Shown here in pieces: positions 53,433 through 62,270 of a DNA stretch of 64,000 bases. The DNA lies in IMG/VR virus record IMGVR_UViG_3300021197_001787, positions 62,001 to 126,000 of that record, one strand, 5' to 3'. Within the stretch, counting starts at the first letter, position 1. The number at the start of each line of letters is the position of its first letter. A program made the translations under genes and the position numbers. The DNA comes from a virus. A model generated the notes under the pieces. That model was given only the letters and a program-made list of their open reading frames with translations. It did not search any database and was not told the DNA's origin.

Positions 53433-54260
53433 TCACGGAGGGTTAATATACTCTGCTATTTTCCACCAACCAGAGTTATCTGATTGTAGTGTAAGGGAGC
53501 CGCCGGCGGCAACACCCACTAAACTTGTTGAGCCTTCAATTTGCTCTGATCCGTGAGCATCAATATTGACTGAGTTGACGGACGAATCAACTCGCTTGAC
53601 TACATAGAGGCGACCAGCACAACCAACTGCTGTCGGGAGCGTAATCGTCACATTACCACCAGAACAATTCACTAAAACAGTGTGATCACTATCTGTCAGT
53701 GTATAATCCTGCTGTTTGAATACGATTGCTGTGGCGAATGATGAGTTTACATGAAGGCCGCTGCCGGGAGTGGAGTTATTAACCCCGATCTTGTCAGCAC
53801 TTCCATCGACAAATAACATATGAGTCTTGTTGTCAGATTCCACTCGGAAGTCCACAAGCGAGTCAGAAGTTTGATTCACGACAACCTCGGGAACAGCCCC
53901 GTCTAAACGGAATCCTTCTTTTACAGTCCCCTGATCGTTAACTTTGAAAACAATGTGCTTGTTTATTGTCTTGTTTTCAATCACGATATTGTCAGAATTG
54001 TTGATCCCGATTGTAGCCATGTCAGTACCATTCTCTTCAAAAAGAATAGTGGCCTCAGTAGCATTTAATGTTAAGATTTCAGCGGGAGATATTGTACCAA
54101 CACCAATGGCGGTCGCCGTAGCGTGTAATATCTGTGAGCCGCTGGGACGCAGGGTTATGGTGTCTTGCCCAAAGTCAATATATGTGGGTTCACCCTCACG
54201 ATCATCTTCATAATAAATATCGCCCTTGCGAATGCTACCTGATGAATACTTATAAGACAT
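53433..54260 (-). CDS. Fibre or surface structural protein (275 aa)
   Basis: The sequence is a run of short beta repeats rich in D, N, G, V and T (GVGTISPAEILTLNATEATI, then ADKIGVNNSTPGSGLHVNSS), the pattern of trimeric tail or head fibres. The C-terminal TLTDSDHTVLVNCSGGNVTI resembles a carbohydrate-binding or fibre-tip domain. GGAGG before the ATG and a CTATTTAT motif above. It is probably displayed on the virion. Confidence 0.7.
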   Translation of the reverse strand: MSYKYSSGSIRKGDIYYEDDREGEPTYIDFGQDTITLRPSGSQILHATATAIGVGTISPAEILTLNATEATILFEENGTDMATIGINNSDNIVIENKTINKHIVFKVNDQGTVKEGFRLDGAVPEVVVNQTSDSLVDFRVESDNKTHMLFVDGSADKIGVNNSTPGSGLHVNSSFATAIVFKQQDYTLTDSDHTVLVNCSGGNVTITLPTAVGCAGRLYVVKRVDSSVNSVNIDAHGSEQIEGSTSLVGVAAGGSLTLQSDNSGWWKIAEYINPP

Positions 54261-54262
54261 GT

Positions 54263-54607
54263 CTATCCTCCATCATAAATAGTCTGCTCGCCATCTTCAA
54301 ACGTAAGAATTGTTTTATTAGAAGGGTGAGGTTTTATATGTACTTTCTCAAAATCCTGAAGGGAATCGAAGATTGCTAGCCCGCCGCGCGGGGGAGGATA
54401 AAGCCAGTGAATGATACAATGGCCTGACGCCAGCAAGACACCTTCAATGACAACACCCTCGCCAGAAACACCGGTTTCATCTTTTTGGCGGCATACAGTA
54501 AATGTTCTAATGCCGCGGGGCGCCAATCTTGGTGGTGGTTTCGGCTTTAAATCTGGTGGCGGTGATGATTCTTCATCAAGGCTTTCTGTTTTTTCTTTCT
54601 TCGTCAC
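54263..54607 (-). CDS. Hypothetical protein (114 aa)
   Basis: A proline-rich start (SPPPDLKPKPPPRLAPRG) precedes a beta domain (GEGVVIEGVLLASGHCIIHW, then TILTFEDGEQTIYDGG). The GVVIEGVLL strand and the HCIIHW strand recall the small-barrel proteins. No named family. Confidence 0.6.
   Translation of the reverse strand: MTKKEKTESLDEESSPPPDLKPKPPPRLAPRGIRTFTVCRQKDETGVSGEGVVIEGVLLASGHCIIHWLYPPPRGGLAIFDSLQDFEKVHIKPHPSNKTILTFEDGEQTIYDGG
54275..54282 (-). promoter_or_regulatory. CTATTTAT upstream motif
   Basis: CTATTTAT 14 nt before the fibre-like gene. Confidence 0.4.
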
Positions 54608-54670
54608 TCTTTATTTCTCCTAAAGTATTAACATCATTGATTTTATCATATAAAAGTTATATTAAAAATC

Positions 54671-55441
54671 TTATTTATGTAACGCGGTAGACCAGTCAAC
54701 ATTGTAAACTGGTATTACAATAAGTAGGTTTTCTAGAACGTCAACGCCATATTGTGTTGTACCCACGTCTAAAGCCATAATAATACCAATGAGTTTACCC
54801 TTGCTATTAAAGACACCAGAGCCAGATGATCCAGTCCATGCATAAGAATTTAAAAATATATAACCGTTATCGGTAAAGCCAGAGATCGTACCCGCAAATG
54901 AAAGAGGGCCAATGTTATTAGGATAACCGGTATAAAACATTTTGTCAAGTAATTTTGGAAATTTATTACGCCGGAACTCAACTGAATTTAATACCGATAA
55001 TGGCTTTCTGTCTTCTAAGCGCTCAACTTCAATAATAGCATAATCAATTTGCCGATCAATTAAGATATATTCTAAACAATTAGATGTATTATTAAAGTAA
55101 GTTACGATTAAATCTTCGCATGAGCCAACAATGGCGTGCGAAACTGTTAAAACGTAATAGCGCCCAAGATAAACAAAATATGTACCCGTAGCAAGGGAGA
55201 TTCCTTCCCCTGTCTCATCAACAGACATGACCCGAACAGCCGAATCAACTGAGCTTTTTAATGACTTTTTCTCACTAATTGAATACAGTTTTGATATATT
55301 ATTTGATTCTGATAAACTTTTTTTAATCTGACGATTATTAATATTTATTTTCTGCATATTCGCAGAGAATGACGCGATGAAACCAAGAGCAAATAATGCT
55401 AATGACGCGATCATAACTCTTATTATTCTTGGTTTTAGCAT
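54671..55441 (-). CDS. Trypsin-like serine protease, membrane-anchored (256 aa)
   Basis: IASLALFALGFIASF is an N-terminal signal anchor. The protease core has His102 (VLTVSHAIVG), Asp133 (RQIDYAIIE) and Ser206 (WTGSSGSGVF). It is a paralogue in kind of the protease at 29494. A periplasmic role fits. It could process phage or envelope proteins late in infection. Confidence 0.8.
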   Translation of the reverse strand: MLKPRIIRVMIASLALFALGFIASFSANMQKININNRQIKKSLSESNNISKLYSISEKKSLKSSVDSAVRVMSVDETGEGISLATGTYFVYLGRYYVLTVSHAIVGSCEDLIVTYFNNTSNCLEYILIDRQIDYAIIEVERLEDRKPLSVLNSVEFRRNKFPKLLDKMFYTGYPNNIGPLSFAGTISGFTDNGYIFLNSYAWTGSSGSGVFNSKGKLIGIIMALDVGTTQYGVDVLENLLIVIPVYNVDWSTALHK

Positions 55442-55466
55442 GAACTGCCCCTATAGTATATATTTG

Positions 55467-58400
55467 CTAAACTTGTTTTTGGTAACTAAAGAATACCGGT
55501 AGTTCCTCTAATCCGGATTTCATAGCATACCAAACATCATCCTCGTTGCCAGTAATCTTAATTCTTCCGTTCTGTCCTACAGCAACGTATACAGGGGTTT
55601 GGGGGCCATTTTTAATAAAATTCTTGTATCCACCATCGAAAGCATCACCGGGCGCCCGGAATACTCTTGAGCAATACGGTTTTAGCTCACTTACTGGCAC
55701 CATAACATGGTAACCCATATTTTGTGTATTCATGGGCATATCATATGCCATTACTCCTCCGTCCATCCAATCTTGTGCTACTTTCTGTACCGACATGCGA
55801 GGGGTAGGTTGGGGTCTTCCGTTTCTAGCATTGAGAGCGTTGTTCAAGCCAGCATTAGCTTCCCTGATTTTTTTCACTTCTTCTGGGAAGCTGTAACCAG
55901 CAGGGCCTATATTTAAACCAGCGATTCCCCTTATATATGGCAAAAATAACTGTTCTATGTAAATCTTACGAGCTTCTTGTGCCTTGAGAACAAACTTAAG
56001 ACTAAGAAGGGCCATGGTTTTACCAGCCACCTTGCGGGTGCTAATTGTTTGAACAGTTGTCACGCCCTTGCACCCACGAATTACATCTTTGTAATCCTCA
56101 ATTGATGATTTTTGAGTTGTCTCTAACGATAGTTCAATATGCATCTTATAACGTCTAACCTCAATTAATTCATTTAATAAATTATCAATCCTGTCAATCT
56201 GCTGCTCTACACTTTCGTTCTGAACGCCACCATAGCTCTGTACAACAGAGGCCGGCGCCCTCATTCGTCTCAACTGCTCCTGAACATATGCGTCCCAACT
56301 ATATGGCTTGCCGGCATCATCTCCCTCGGGTTCAATGTCTCCATTGCGAGCCATATTAAATCGCTGGTTTCTTATCGGCGAGATATATTGATACCAAGCT
56401 ACATGCTTCTCTGCTTCGCTCATCTGCTCAAAGTTTTGATTGATCCATGTAGCGATCATTATGGCGCGCCGAGCCAAGTCATTGCCCTCCGCACGGCCGG
56501 TGTACATACTATCAATGTTTCTGATGGCTGCAAGCACCGCCTTTCCTGACATCACATCGGCCTTGGTTGCTTCTGCCAGAGAGACAGAGCCTTCAAGTGC
56601 TGTGTTAATAGTCTCTTTGGCGGCATCCATAACCAACTGAGGGTTCGCGTTAAAGTATCTTACGATGTCTTTGACTGTCTGGACCTCTTCTGGTGATGCG
56701 CTGCTGTCTACACCGATGGTATAGCGCCAGCCAATAGGCATCACGGGATATGCACCAGAACCTTGACCTCTGTTATTGTAGCTTGCGGCGCCTACGACAA
56801 CAAAGCGCGAGTCTTTTGCTAAGACAATCGGTACATGTTTGGCTGCATACTTGTCACCGAAGGGCAATTGCTTTTGTCCTGCGGCATTAGCTTGCTTGGT
56901 TTTCTTATACATCCTCTCCAGTGATCTCGCCATATTGCGGTCTAGGTCGGGGCTTCCGTAGCGGGCCACAGAGCGCGCGAATCCGGGGGCCGCGGCTCCG
57001 AAGGCGCGGGAATACAAGTGATCTATGTGGCCAGAGTCCGGGTTTTGCCCCCACATCTTCAATATCATCGGCATATCGCCGTATTCGACAAGCGTGTCGG
57101 CGCTGCTTTCAGGACGGAACCAAAACTCTAGCCCTGACTTGTCAGTGTAGATGTTCCAGTGATCTAATTCATACTCACTCATCTCACCGCGATCACGATC
57201 ATAAGCTGTCTTAACTGAGTAGCCTTCTTGTGCAAGTTTGGTTCTTATCTCTTCTTTGATCTCGCTGTACTTCTCTTCAAATCCCGTTTGTACTTCTGAG
57301 GCAAAGTTCTCTGCTATGCGTCGAGCATCATCTTCGTCTTCCACGGCATCGTATTCGTAACAGCGGAAGCTAACTATAAGGTGTGCGGTTGCTGGATAGT
57401 CTGGGTCTATGTCTTCATCGTCTGGCTGGGCGCCTGTGAGCATTTTAACTTCCCACTCAACCTCGGTTTCTCCGGGGAGATGGTAACCAATCTCATCTAG
57501 ATCTAGTTCGCTCGTAAAGTCTCTTGCTTCGCCTCCCCAAGTGTTCTCGGGTATCGTTTCGTATCTGTCGTCCTGCGTGGTGTCATCAGCTGCTATCGTG
57601 GGCGTGTACTCATTGTTTCTAAGCTCAAATCCTGGCCAACCCAAGTTAATCTCCAAGCTACCATCGCCGTTCATTTGTACGGAATAGTAATCGCCACCGT
57701 GGTCTTCTGGTCCCGACAGTTCTCCGTAGATGCTTGAGTTCTCGCCGTCGTAGTCGTTGACAACCTCGTCTATCGCCTCTTGGATTGCGTCTTCGTCAAC
57801 TGCGCCTGTGAAGTTCACATCGCGGTTGCGTGTTTGCAGATACTCTATCATCTCTCGGAAGCCTTCTTCATCGTTAGAGTGTTCGCCTGTTTCTTGAACG
57901 CTGCTGATGTCGAAATTTCTGATGAACCATTCAATGTGATCCCACATTTCGTAAGGAGGTGCGTCATTAGAGCGTCCTTTGATCTGGTAAAGCGTATCGC
58001 TATCCCAAGTCATCGTGACATAGGACGAGGATGCCTTGCGCTTGCCTTGGCGCTTGCGGAGGGACACTAATACGCCGCGAGAGTCAGAGCCGCAGTGTCC
58101 CATTCGCTCGCCCTCTACGGAGCAGTTAGACACCTGTAAGTTGTACCAGTACGAGCCGTCATCAAAAGTGTGGAGGATGTTGTCTGGATCTTCTTGGTTT
58201 TCCAAGTCTTGCATGGCGGTATTGTAGGCGTTGTCAATATCATCGCCCTTGATCAACTCATAGTTCGCTGGCTCGTCGTTGAGCCAAGAGAACAACTCGT
58301 TATACCTGCCCCAGTATACTCTCCACTGAGCCAACATGTTACGCTGTAACTCATCTTTTACAACCTCAACCTTCTCGGAAGGCAAGCCTGCTTTACTTAG

Positions 58401-58865
58401 TGCCTTGACTGCTTTCATAAATGTCTTGCGCCAAGTGCCGGCGGGCTTTGCCCACGCTTGCTTTATATTATCTGCAACAAATGCGATCTTCTTGTTTTGC
58501 TCGATGGTTTCGTCGTCGTATTGCACGCGAGTTGATGGTTCGCGTACCATTCCATCAACAGTATAGGGAGTGATGGTGCGTGCTTGGACTGGGCTATGTG
58601 TGGCGCGTGGAAGCTGTATCTGGTCTTCAAAGTTACGCTCCATGAAGCTCAGCCAGTTCTGTTGAGTGCTGTCAATGTAGCCGGGGTTGCCCAGCTTGTG
58701 TTCTTTCCAGTTATTGCCTGCGTACATCTTTGACTTCTCGGGAGCATTCGGCATGCCTTCCTCAATAAAGTCAATGATGACCTCGGGCAAGCCGATGTCT
58801 CGTAGCCCCTCCGTTAAAACTTCTTCCTGTAAATACTTAAACCAATTGCCTGTAGAAATGTCCAT
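55467..58865 (-). CDS. Giant virion-type protein with PcfJ-like region (1132 aa)
   Basis: Starts MDISTGNWFKYLQEEVLTEG, an LxE leader (L-Q-E). At about 240-320, QVSNCSVEGERMGHCGSDSRG and SYVTMTWDSDTLYQIKGRS form a PcfJ-like region. Much of the middle is acidic (DDEDDARRIAENFASEV) and the C-terminus is helical (QQIDRIDNLLNELIEVRRYK). Its length and leader suggest a packaged or head-interior protein. The related 823-residue protein lies 30 kb away. Confidence 0.75.
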   Translation of the reverse strand: MDISTGNWFKYLQEEVLTEGLRDIGLPEVIIDFIEEGMPNAPEKSKMYAGNNWKEHKLGNPGYIDSTQQNWLSFMERNFEDQIQLPRATHSPVQARTITPYTVDGMVREPSTRVQYDDETIEQNKKIAFVADNIKQAWAKPAGTWRKTFMKAVKALSKAGLPSEKVEVVKDELQRNMLAQWRVYWGRYNELFSWLNDEPANYELIKGDDIDNAYNTAMQDLENQEDPDNILHTFDDGSYWYNLQVSNCSVEGERMGHCGSDSRGVLVSLRKRQGKRKASSSYVTMTWDSDTLYQIKGRSNDAPPYEMWDHIEWFIRNFDISSVQETGEHSNDEEGFREMIEYLQTRNRDVNFTGAVDEDAIQEAIDEVVNDYDGENSSIYGELSGPEDHGGDYYSVQMNGDGSLEINLGWPGFELRNNEYTPTIAADDTTQDDRYETIPENTWGGEARDFTSELDLDEIGYHLPGETEVEWEVKMLTGAQPDDEDIDPDYPATAHLIVSFRCYEYDAVEDEDDARRIAENFASEVQTGFEEKYSEIKEEIRTKLAQEGYSVKTAYDRDRGEMSEYELDHWNIYTDKSGLEFWFRPESSADTLVEYGDMPMILKMWGQNPDSGHIDHLYSRAFGAAAPGFARSVARYGSPDLDRNMARSLERMYKKTKQANAAGQKQLPFGDKYAAKHVPIVLAKDSRFVVVGAASYNNRGQGSGAYPVMPIGWRYTIGVDSSASPEEVQTVKDIVRYFNANPQLVMDAAKETINTALEGSVSLAEATKADVMSGKAVLAAIRNIDSMYTGRAEGNDLARRAIMIATWINQNFEQMSEAEKHVAWYQYISPIRNQRFNMARNGDIEPEGDDAGKPYSWDAYVQEQLRRMRAPASVVQSYGGVQNESVEQQIDRIDNLLNELIEVRRYKMHIELSLETTQKSSIEDYKDVIRGCKGVTTVQTISTRKVAGKTMALLSLKFVLKAQEARKIYIEQLFLPYIRGIAGLNIGPAGYSFPEEVKKIREANAGLNNALNARNGRPQPTPRMSVQKVAQDWMDGGVMAYDMPMNTQNMGYHVMVPVSELKPYCSRVFRAPGDAFDGGYKNFIKNGPQTPVYVAVGQNGRIKITGNEDDVWYAMKSGLEELPVFFSYQKQV

Positions 58866-58880
58866 GCTTAAACTCCGTCA

Positions 58881-58890
58881 CTATAAATAG
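58881..58890 (-). promoter_or_regulatory. CTATTTATAG upstream motif
   Basis: The full motif CTATTTATAG 15 nt before the giant protein's start. GGAG follows at the right distance. Confidence 0.45.
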
Positions 58891-58906
58891 TTGTTTTTGT
58901 GGGTAT

Positions 58907-59665
58907 CTACACAAATGGTGAGGTCTTTAATAATTCTGCTGTATCTTTCCAGCTTTCAACCTCGTAAGCTGCTCCATTTGGGTGTTCCTTGAGCTTTTCC
59001 GCTAAAGGGTAATCATTACCGGGGAAAGGGATCCTGTCACCCACAAAGTGAATCTGATTGTGTTCAAGGGATTCTTTGAAGTACCTATTAATTATTTGAG
59101 ATTTATCATTGCCTTTGTTAAAAATATCAATACTCACTGCGCCGCCAATAACAAAGTCTAAAGTTTTGTATTTTTCTTTTAGTTTGCTTACAATTTCTTT
59201 CCGTTCTTCCTTCTCAGCATCCCACAATTCATATTCTTTGCGCTGGTCCTGGTTGGCGTTGCGACCAACAATAGAAAAGTTAATCATGCCGACGCGCTCT
59301 TCGTGATGGCGGCCAGTTTTGGTGGGAAAATCTGATTTAGTCACGATTGAGTCCAGTCTTCTTGTGAGGTTTTTTGGGGAAACAAATTTATTCTCATAAA
59401 TTAATTCCCACTCGTTAAAACCAGTACTGTTAACGGGTTCAGGTTTTTGTAAAAATGCATTTCCCATGCATGCAAAAACACCAGACGTTCCATCAATAAC
59501 ATCCATGCCAACTTGGCCTAGTATTCTCTCAAAAGTGCCACCCGAAACAATATAAACCTCTTTACCTATCATCCATTTGAGGAATTGCCCCTGGAACACA
59601 GGATCAATTTTTTGTTTGGCTACGGTCAAAGTACCGTCAACGTCAAAGAGGTAAATATCACTCAT
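58907..59665 (-). CDS. Phosphomannomutase-type HAD enzyme (252 aa)
   Basis: YLFDVDGTLT (Asp8, Asp10) and EVYIVSGGTFERILGQVG open the HAD core; VFACMGNAFLQKP, NFSIVGRNANQDQRKEYE and IHFVGDRIPFPGNDYPLA match the eukaryote-type phosphomannomutase (PMM1/2) family. It interconverts mannose-6-P and mannose-1-P, feeding GDP-mannose for glycan synthesis. It overlaps the isomerase-like cupin gene by 4 nt. Confidence 0.87.
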   Translation of the reverse strand: MSDIYLFDVDGTLTVAKQKIDPVFQGQFLKWMIGKEVYIVSGGTFERILGQVGMDVIDGTSGVFACMGNAFLQKPEPVNSTGFNEWELIYENKFVSPKNLTRRLDSIVTKSDFPTKTGRHHEERVGMINFSIVGRNANQDQRKEYELWDAEKEERKEIVSKLKEKYKTLDFVIGGAVSIDIFNKGNDKSQIINRYFKESLEHNQIHFVGDRIPFPGNDYPLAEKLKEHPNGAAYEVESWKDTAELLKTSPFV

Positions 59666-60000
59666 CGCTCGTAGTCATCCGCGAGCCTAACAACATCACT
59701 GAGGTGTGGTGTCGATACCTCCATTAACCTAACGTATTCTTTGCCAGCACCAAAACGGTGTACTTGGTTGGGCTTAACGTGGTATGTTGCGCCAGTGGGG
59801 TACTTTTCAGGGGGGCCATCTTCATCGGTCCAATTCAGCAGAGTCCCCTCAAGCACATATACTGTTTCTTCTTTTGTTACATGGTACTGAAGCGATAATC
59901 GCTGTTTTGGATTAATATGCAGCATTTTAGCAACATAGTCTTCCGTTTCGGCCCATATGTGTTCAAAACCCCAAGGCTTTTCTACAACTCTTTTTTTCAT
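59662..60000 (-). CDS. Mannose-6-phosphate isomerase-type cupin (112 aa)
   Basis: VEKPWGFEHIWAE, then LHINPKQRLSLQYHVTKEETVYVLEG, then VKPNQVHRFGAG is the cupin core of type II phosphomannose isomerases (ManC C-terminal domain), with QxH and Glu metal ligands around His40. It should supply mannose-6-P to the adjacent mutase. It is a stand-alone single-domain form. Confidence 0.83.
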   Translation of the reverse strand: MKKRVVEKPWGFEHIWAETEDYVAKMLHINPKQRLSLQYHVTKEETVYVLEGTLLNWTDEDGPPEKYPTGATYHVKPNQVHRFGAGKEYVRLMEVSTPHLSDVVRLADDYER

Positions 60001-60001
60001 A

Positions 60002-60352
60002 TTATCTCCAAAATAATTGTATCCCTACGATCAAAAACGACAATAAAATGCATAACATTGTTTTTGTTGTAAACATAGTTTCGTTCAACAGCCACCATGT
60101 CAGCACAGGGAAAGTAAAGTAAGAGGCGCCAAAGCCAAGCATTCTGGCTGTCCAAGCTGCGTTCGTTGCATCAACCGCAATCTTCGTTCCATACCAGAAC
60201 ATAACACTGGCGGGGATTCCAAAGATTATAGCAGCATGGAATGGCTTACCTTCCCACCAAGTCCAGATGTAATGCGAGTAACACTGGAACCAAACGCAGG
60301 CCTGTGCTGTCGCAAAAAGTGCAAAAGTTTTAGCTAATTCAATAGTTGGCAA
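60002..60352 (-). CDS. Four-helix membrane protein, DMT-like (116 aa)
   Basis: A TTG at 60352, 6 nt after GGAGG, is the best start; it overlaps the Dam-like gene by 14 nt. ALFATAQACVWFQCYSHYIW, IFGIPASVMFWYGTKIAV, MLGFGASYFTFPVLTWWL and TMLCILLSFLIVGIQLF give four helices, like half of a DMT/EamA transporter. Its substrate cannot be read. A longer start at 60379 is possible. Confidence 0.65.
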   Translation of the reverse strand: MPTIELAKTFALFATAQACVWFQCYSHYIWTWWEGKPFHAAIIFGIPASVMFWYGTKIAVDATNAAWTARMLGFGASYFTFPVLTWWLLNETMFTTKTMLCILLSFLIVGIQLFWR

Positions 60353-61103
60353 GTATAACCTCCTTCGCTGAATCTTCACGACTTGTGATTCTGCCGTATT
60401 GGTCTAATAAAATTGTTGTTGGAAAGTGTTGATACATTTTAATGATTCGTGGGTGGTAAACATAATCTAAAATTACTTTTTTGTCAAATGTTTTTAACTT
60501 CTCGCATAAATTAGCGTGGTGAACACGTGTTTCTTCAAAGCCTTTATTGATGCCATCATCTAAAAAGTTATAGCTAAAACGACCTGCTGGGATGTAAATG
60601 TAATCAGCATCAGTATCTTGAGTCACCGTATCAACAAAATCAATATCACCGTTCCAAGCAACGTCAAAATTAGTTTTTTTAAATCTCTTGATGTAGTTTA
60701 TAGCTAATGGGTTAAAGTTTTTACTGTCAAGTATTCCAGATTGAATCATGCCCTCCGAAGAGCATCTGTTTAAAATAAAAAACATCGCGGCTCTAACTAA
60801 GTGATCAGAAAACGAACGAAACCTAGTTTGATACACATCAAAAAGTTTTTCATCCTCAATAGGCCAAAAATGGTTAACAGCGTTAACAATAGTTTCAGGC
60901 GAATCAAACATACTTCTCCAAAAATCGTAAATAACATAGCTAGTAGTATGACTGAGGACATGCCGTCCAGATACACCTAGATTTATCTCGGTATTTCCGC
61001 CATATAAAAGATAAGTATCGACTTTTGAATCAATAGGAATTATCTCTTTTAGCAAAGACAGAGATTTAGGAGAAAATCTTAAATCTTTAATCGGCGAATT
61101 CAT
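60339..61103 (-). CDS. Dam-like (D12 class) protein lacking the catalytic motif (254 aa)
   Basis: The N-terminal YLLYGGNTEINLGVSGRHVL resembles the SAM-binding FxGxG region, and VRAAMFFILNRCSSEGM with FNPLAINYIKRF matches the conserved central part of D12-class adenine methylases. Where a D/N-PPY motif is expected there is YIYIPAGRFSYNFL. The C-terminal VHHANLCEKLKTFDKKVILD fits the family again. I infer a Dam relative without catalysis, or one using a very divergent motif. Confidence 0.55.
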   Translation of the reverse strand: MNSPIKDLRFSPKSLSLLKEIIPIDSKVDTYLLYGGNTEINLGVSGRHVLSHTTSYVIYDFWRSMFDSPETIVNAVNHFWPIEDEKLFDVYQTRFRSFSDHLVRAAMFFILNRCSSEGMIQSGILDSKNFNPLAINYIKRFKKTNFDVAWNGDIDFVDTVTQDTDADYIYIPAGRFSYNFLDDGINKGFEETRVHHANLCEKLKTFDKKVILDYVYHPRIIKMYQHFPTTILLDQYGRITSREDSAKEVILANY

Positions 61104-61779
61104 TTTCTTGAAGTTTGTTCTTTAAGTTTTCAAGCTTTGTGCCAAGATTATGGACATCTGTAAGATCAATATCATTAATTTCGGAAAGCATCCGGTGCGC
61201 GTACTCCGGGGTCATTTTAGCTGGATCTTGCTGTGAAGTCAGCTCCTGGATCTGTTGACTTACAGCCTTAATCCTGTCAACATCAATTTCTGTACCTTCG
61301 GTGTCTCGATCCTGTTGCAATTTTTCTGCTAGTAGCTGTTTCTGTGTTTTTAAAGGCGGCATGATACTTTGCATTTCTGGTTCGTTCGCAACGTCTCCTT
61401 CAAGATTTGCGAAGCGTGCAAGTAAATCTTGTGCCTGCTCGGGCGTCAATGTGGAAGGATCAAAGCTAGAAATATCTGGCACGAGCTGCGCAGCTAGTTC
61501 TTCTGGTGTAGCAGATTGCCTCAGTTGATGCTCCTCTTGTTGATACTGAACGTATCCATCAATTATTGCATGAACATCATCTAACATCACATCAATACTC
61601 GCTAGTTCTTGCCTTAAGCCACTAATCTCATTGATTGTGTTAACTGTCATCAACGAGGCCATGTCTGGCACGCTAGCGACAATGGAAGTGAGTCTAGATA
61701 TAGACTTACCAAGAATTCGCGCGGTTTCCGGTGCAAGCTCATTTTCATCAATTGTATATTGAAGTTTTATCTTTTTCAT
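61087..61779 (-). CDS. Hypothetical helical protein (230 aa)
   Basis: Helical nearly throughout, with a Q/E-rich middle (LKTQKQLLAEKLQQDRDTEGT) and S/T-P-E repeats (FDPSTLTPEQAQDLLARFAN, DPAKMTPEYAHRMLSEIN) that look like duplicated helical units. It could be a scaffold or tape-like accessory. It overlaps the Dam-like gene by 17 nt. Confidence 0.58.
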   Translation of the reverse strand: MKKIKLQYTIDENELAPETARILGKSISRLTSIVASVPDMASLMTVNTINEISGLRQELASIDVMLDDVHAIIDGYVQYQQEEHQLRQSATPEELAAQLVPDISSFDPSTLTPEQAQDLLARFANLEGDVANEPEMQSIMPPLKTQKQLLAEKLQQDRDTEGTEIDVDRIKAVSQQIQELTSQQDPAKMTPEYAHRMLSEINDIDLTDVHNLGTKLENLKNKLQENEFAD

Positions 61780-61780
61780 T

Positions 61781-62071
61781 TTATCCTCTTAAAATTTGTT
61801 TTTTAGTGTGTAGTGTTTTTTCAATAAGTTCAGGCGAACCAATAACTACAATCTCGGTGCCTGTGTTTCCTTTATCAATAATCAGTTTGGAGAATCTGTG
61901 ATTAATGTCTAATTCCTCACTGATTAATCCTTGTTCATTTATTGTCCGAAAGCGATGTTCCTCCCTGACCATGACCACATGTTCGGGGTTAATAAAGACT
62001 TCGCGTAATGAATATTTCGCGTTGTTCGTAACAGCGCCAGTGCCGCAAACTTCTGTTAATCTAACTAGCAT
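61781..62071 (-). CDS. Small beta protein, FlbD-like pattern (96 aa)
   Basis: MLVRLTEVCGTGAVTNNAKY, then LREVFINPEHVVMVREEHRF, then KLIIDKGNTGTEIVVIGSPE. The order of the V-R-L-T strand, I-N-P-x-H-V strand and long C-terminal helix resembles the FlbD flagellar-regulator family, by eye only. Role unknown. Confidence 0.5.
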   Translation of the reverse strand: MLVRLTEVCGTGAVTNNAKYSLREVFINPEHVVMVREEHRFRTINEQGLISEELDINHRFSKLIIDKGNTGTEIVVIGSPELIEKTLHTKKQILRG

Positions 62072-62270
62072 CTGTCACCATTGGGTATACATCTCTTCTC
62101 TTTACGTTCCATTTGGCATTATTAGCATAAACACGATAAATATATTGACTCAACGTGCTTAAATAAACGCCAGTAATTGGCCTCTCCGTCATTCGTAATC
62201 TCATTCCTCTCTCTGTCTCAATCCACAGTTCAACGTCCTGTGGGATGTGTACTAGATCCCCTTGATTCAT
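62061..62270 (-). CDS. KVGDLV-family protein (69 aa)
   Basis: ATG at 62270 overlapping the GroEL stop as ATGA. MNQGDLVHIPQDVELWIETE, then ITGVYLSTLSQYIYRVYANN. An isolated family member outside the accessory region, coupled to the chaperonin gene. Confidence 0.66.
   Translation of the reverse strand: MNQGDLVHIPQDVELWIETERGMRLRMTERPITGVYLSTLSQYIYRVYANNAKWNVKRRDVYPMVTDAS

Noticed and set aside
60339-60352. 14-nt overlap between the Dam-like gene and the membrane protein as a KVGDLV junction
   Set aside because: The geometry matches but the sequence (TTGCCAACTATTGA) and proteins do not.
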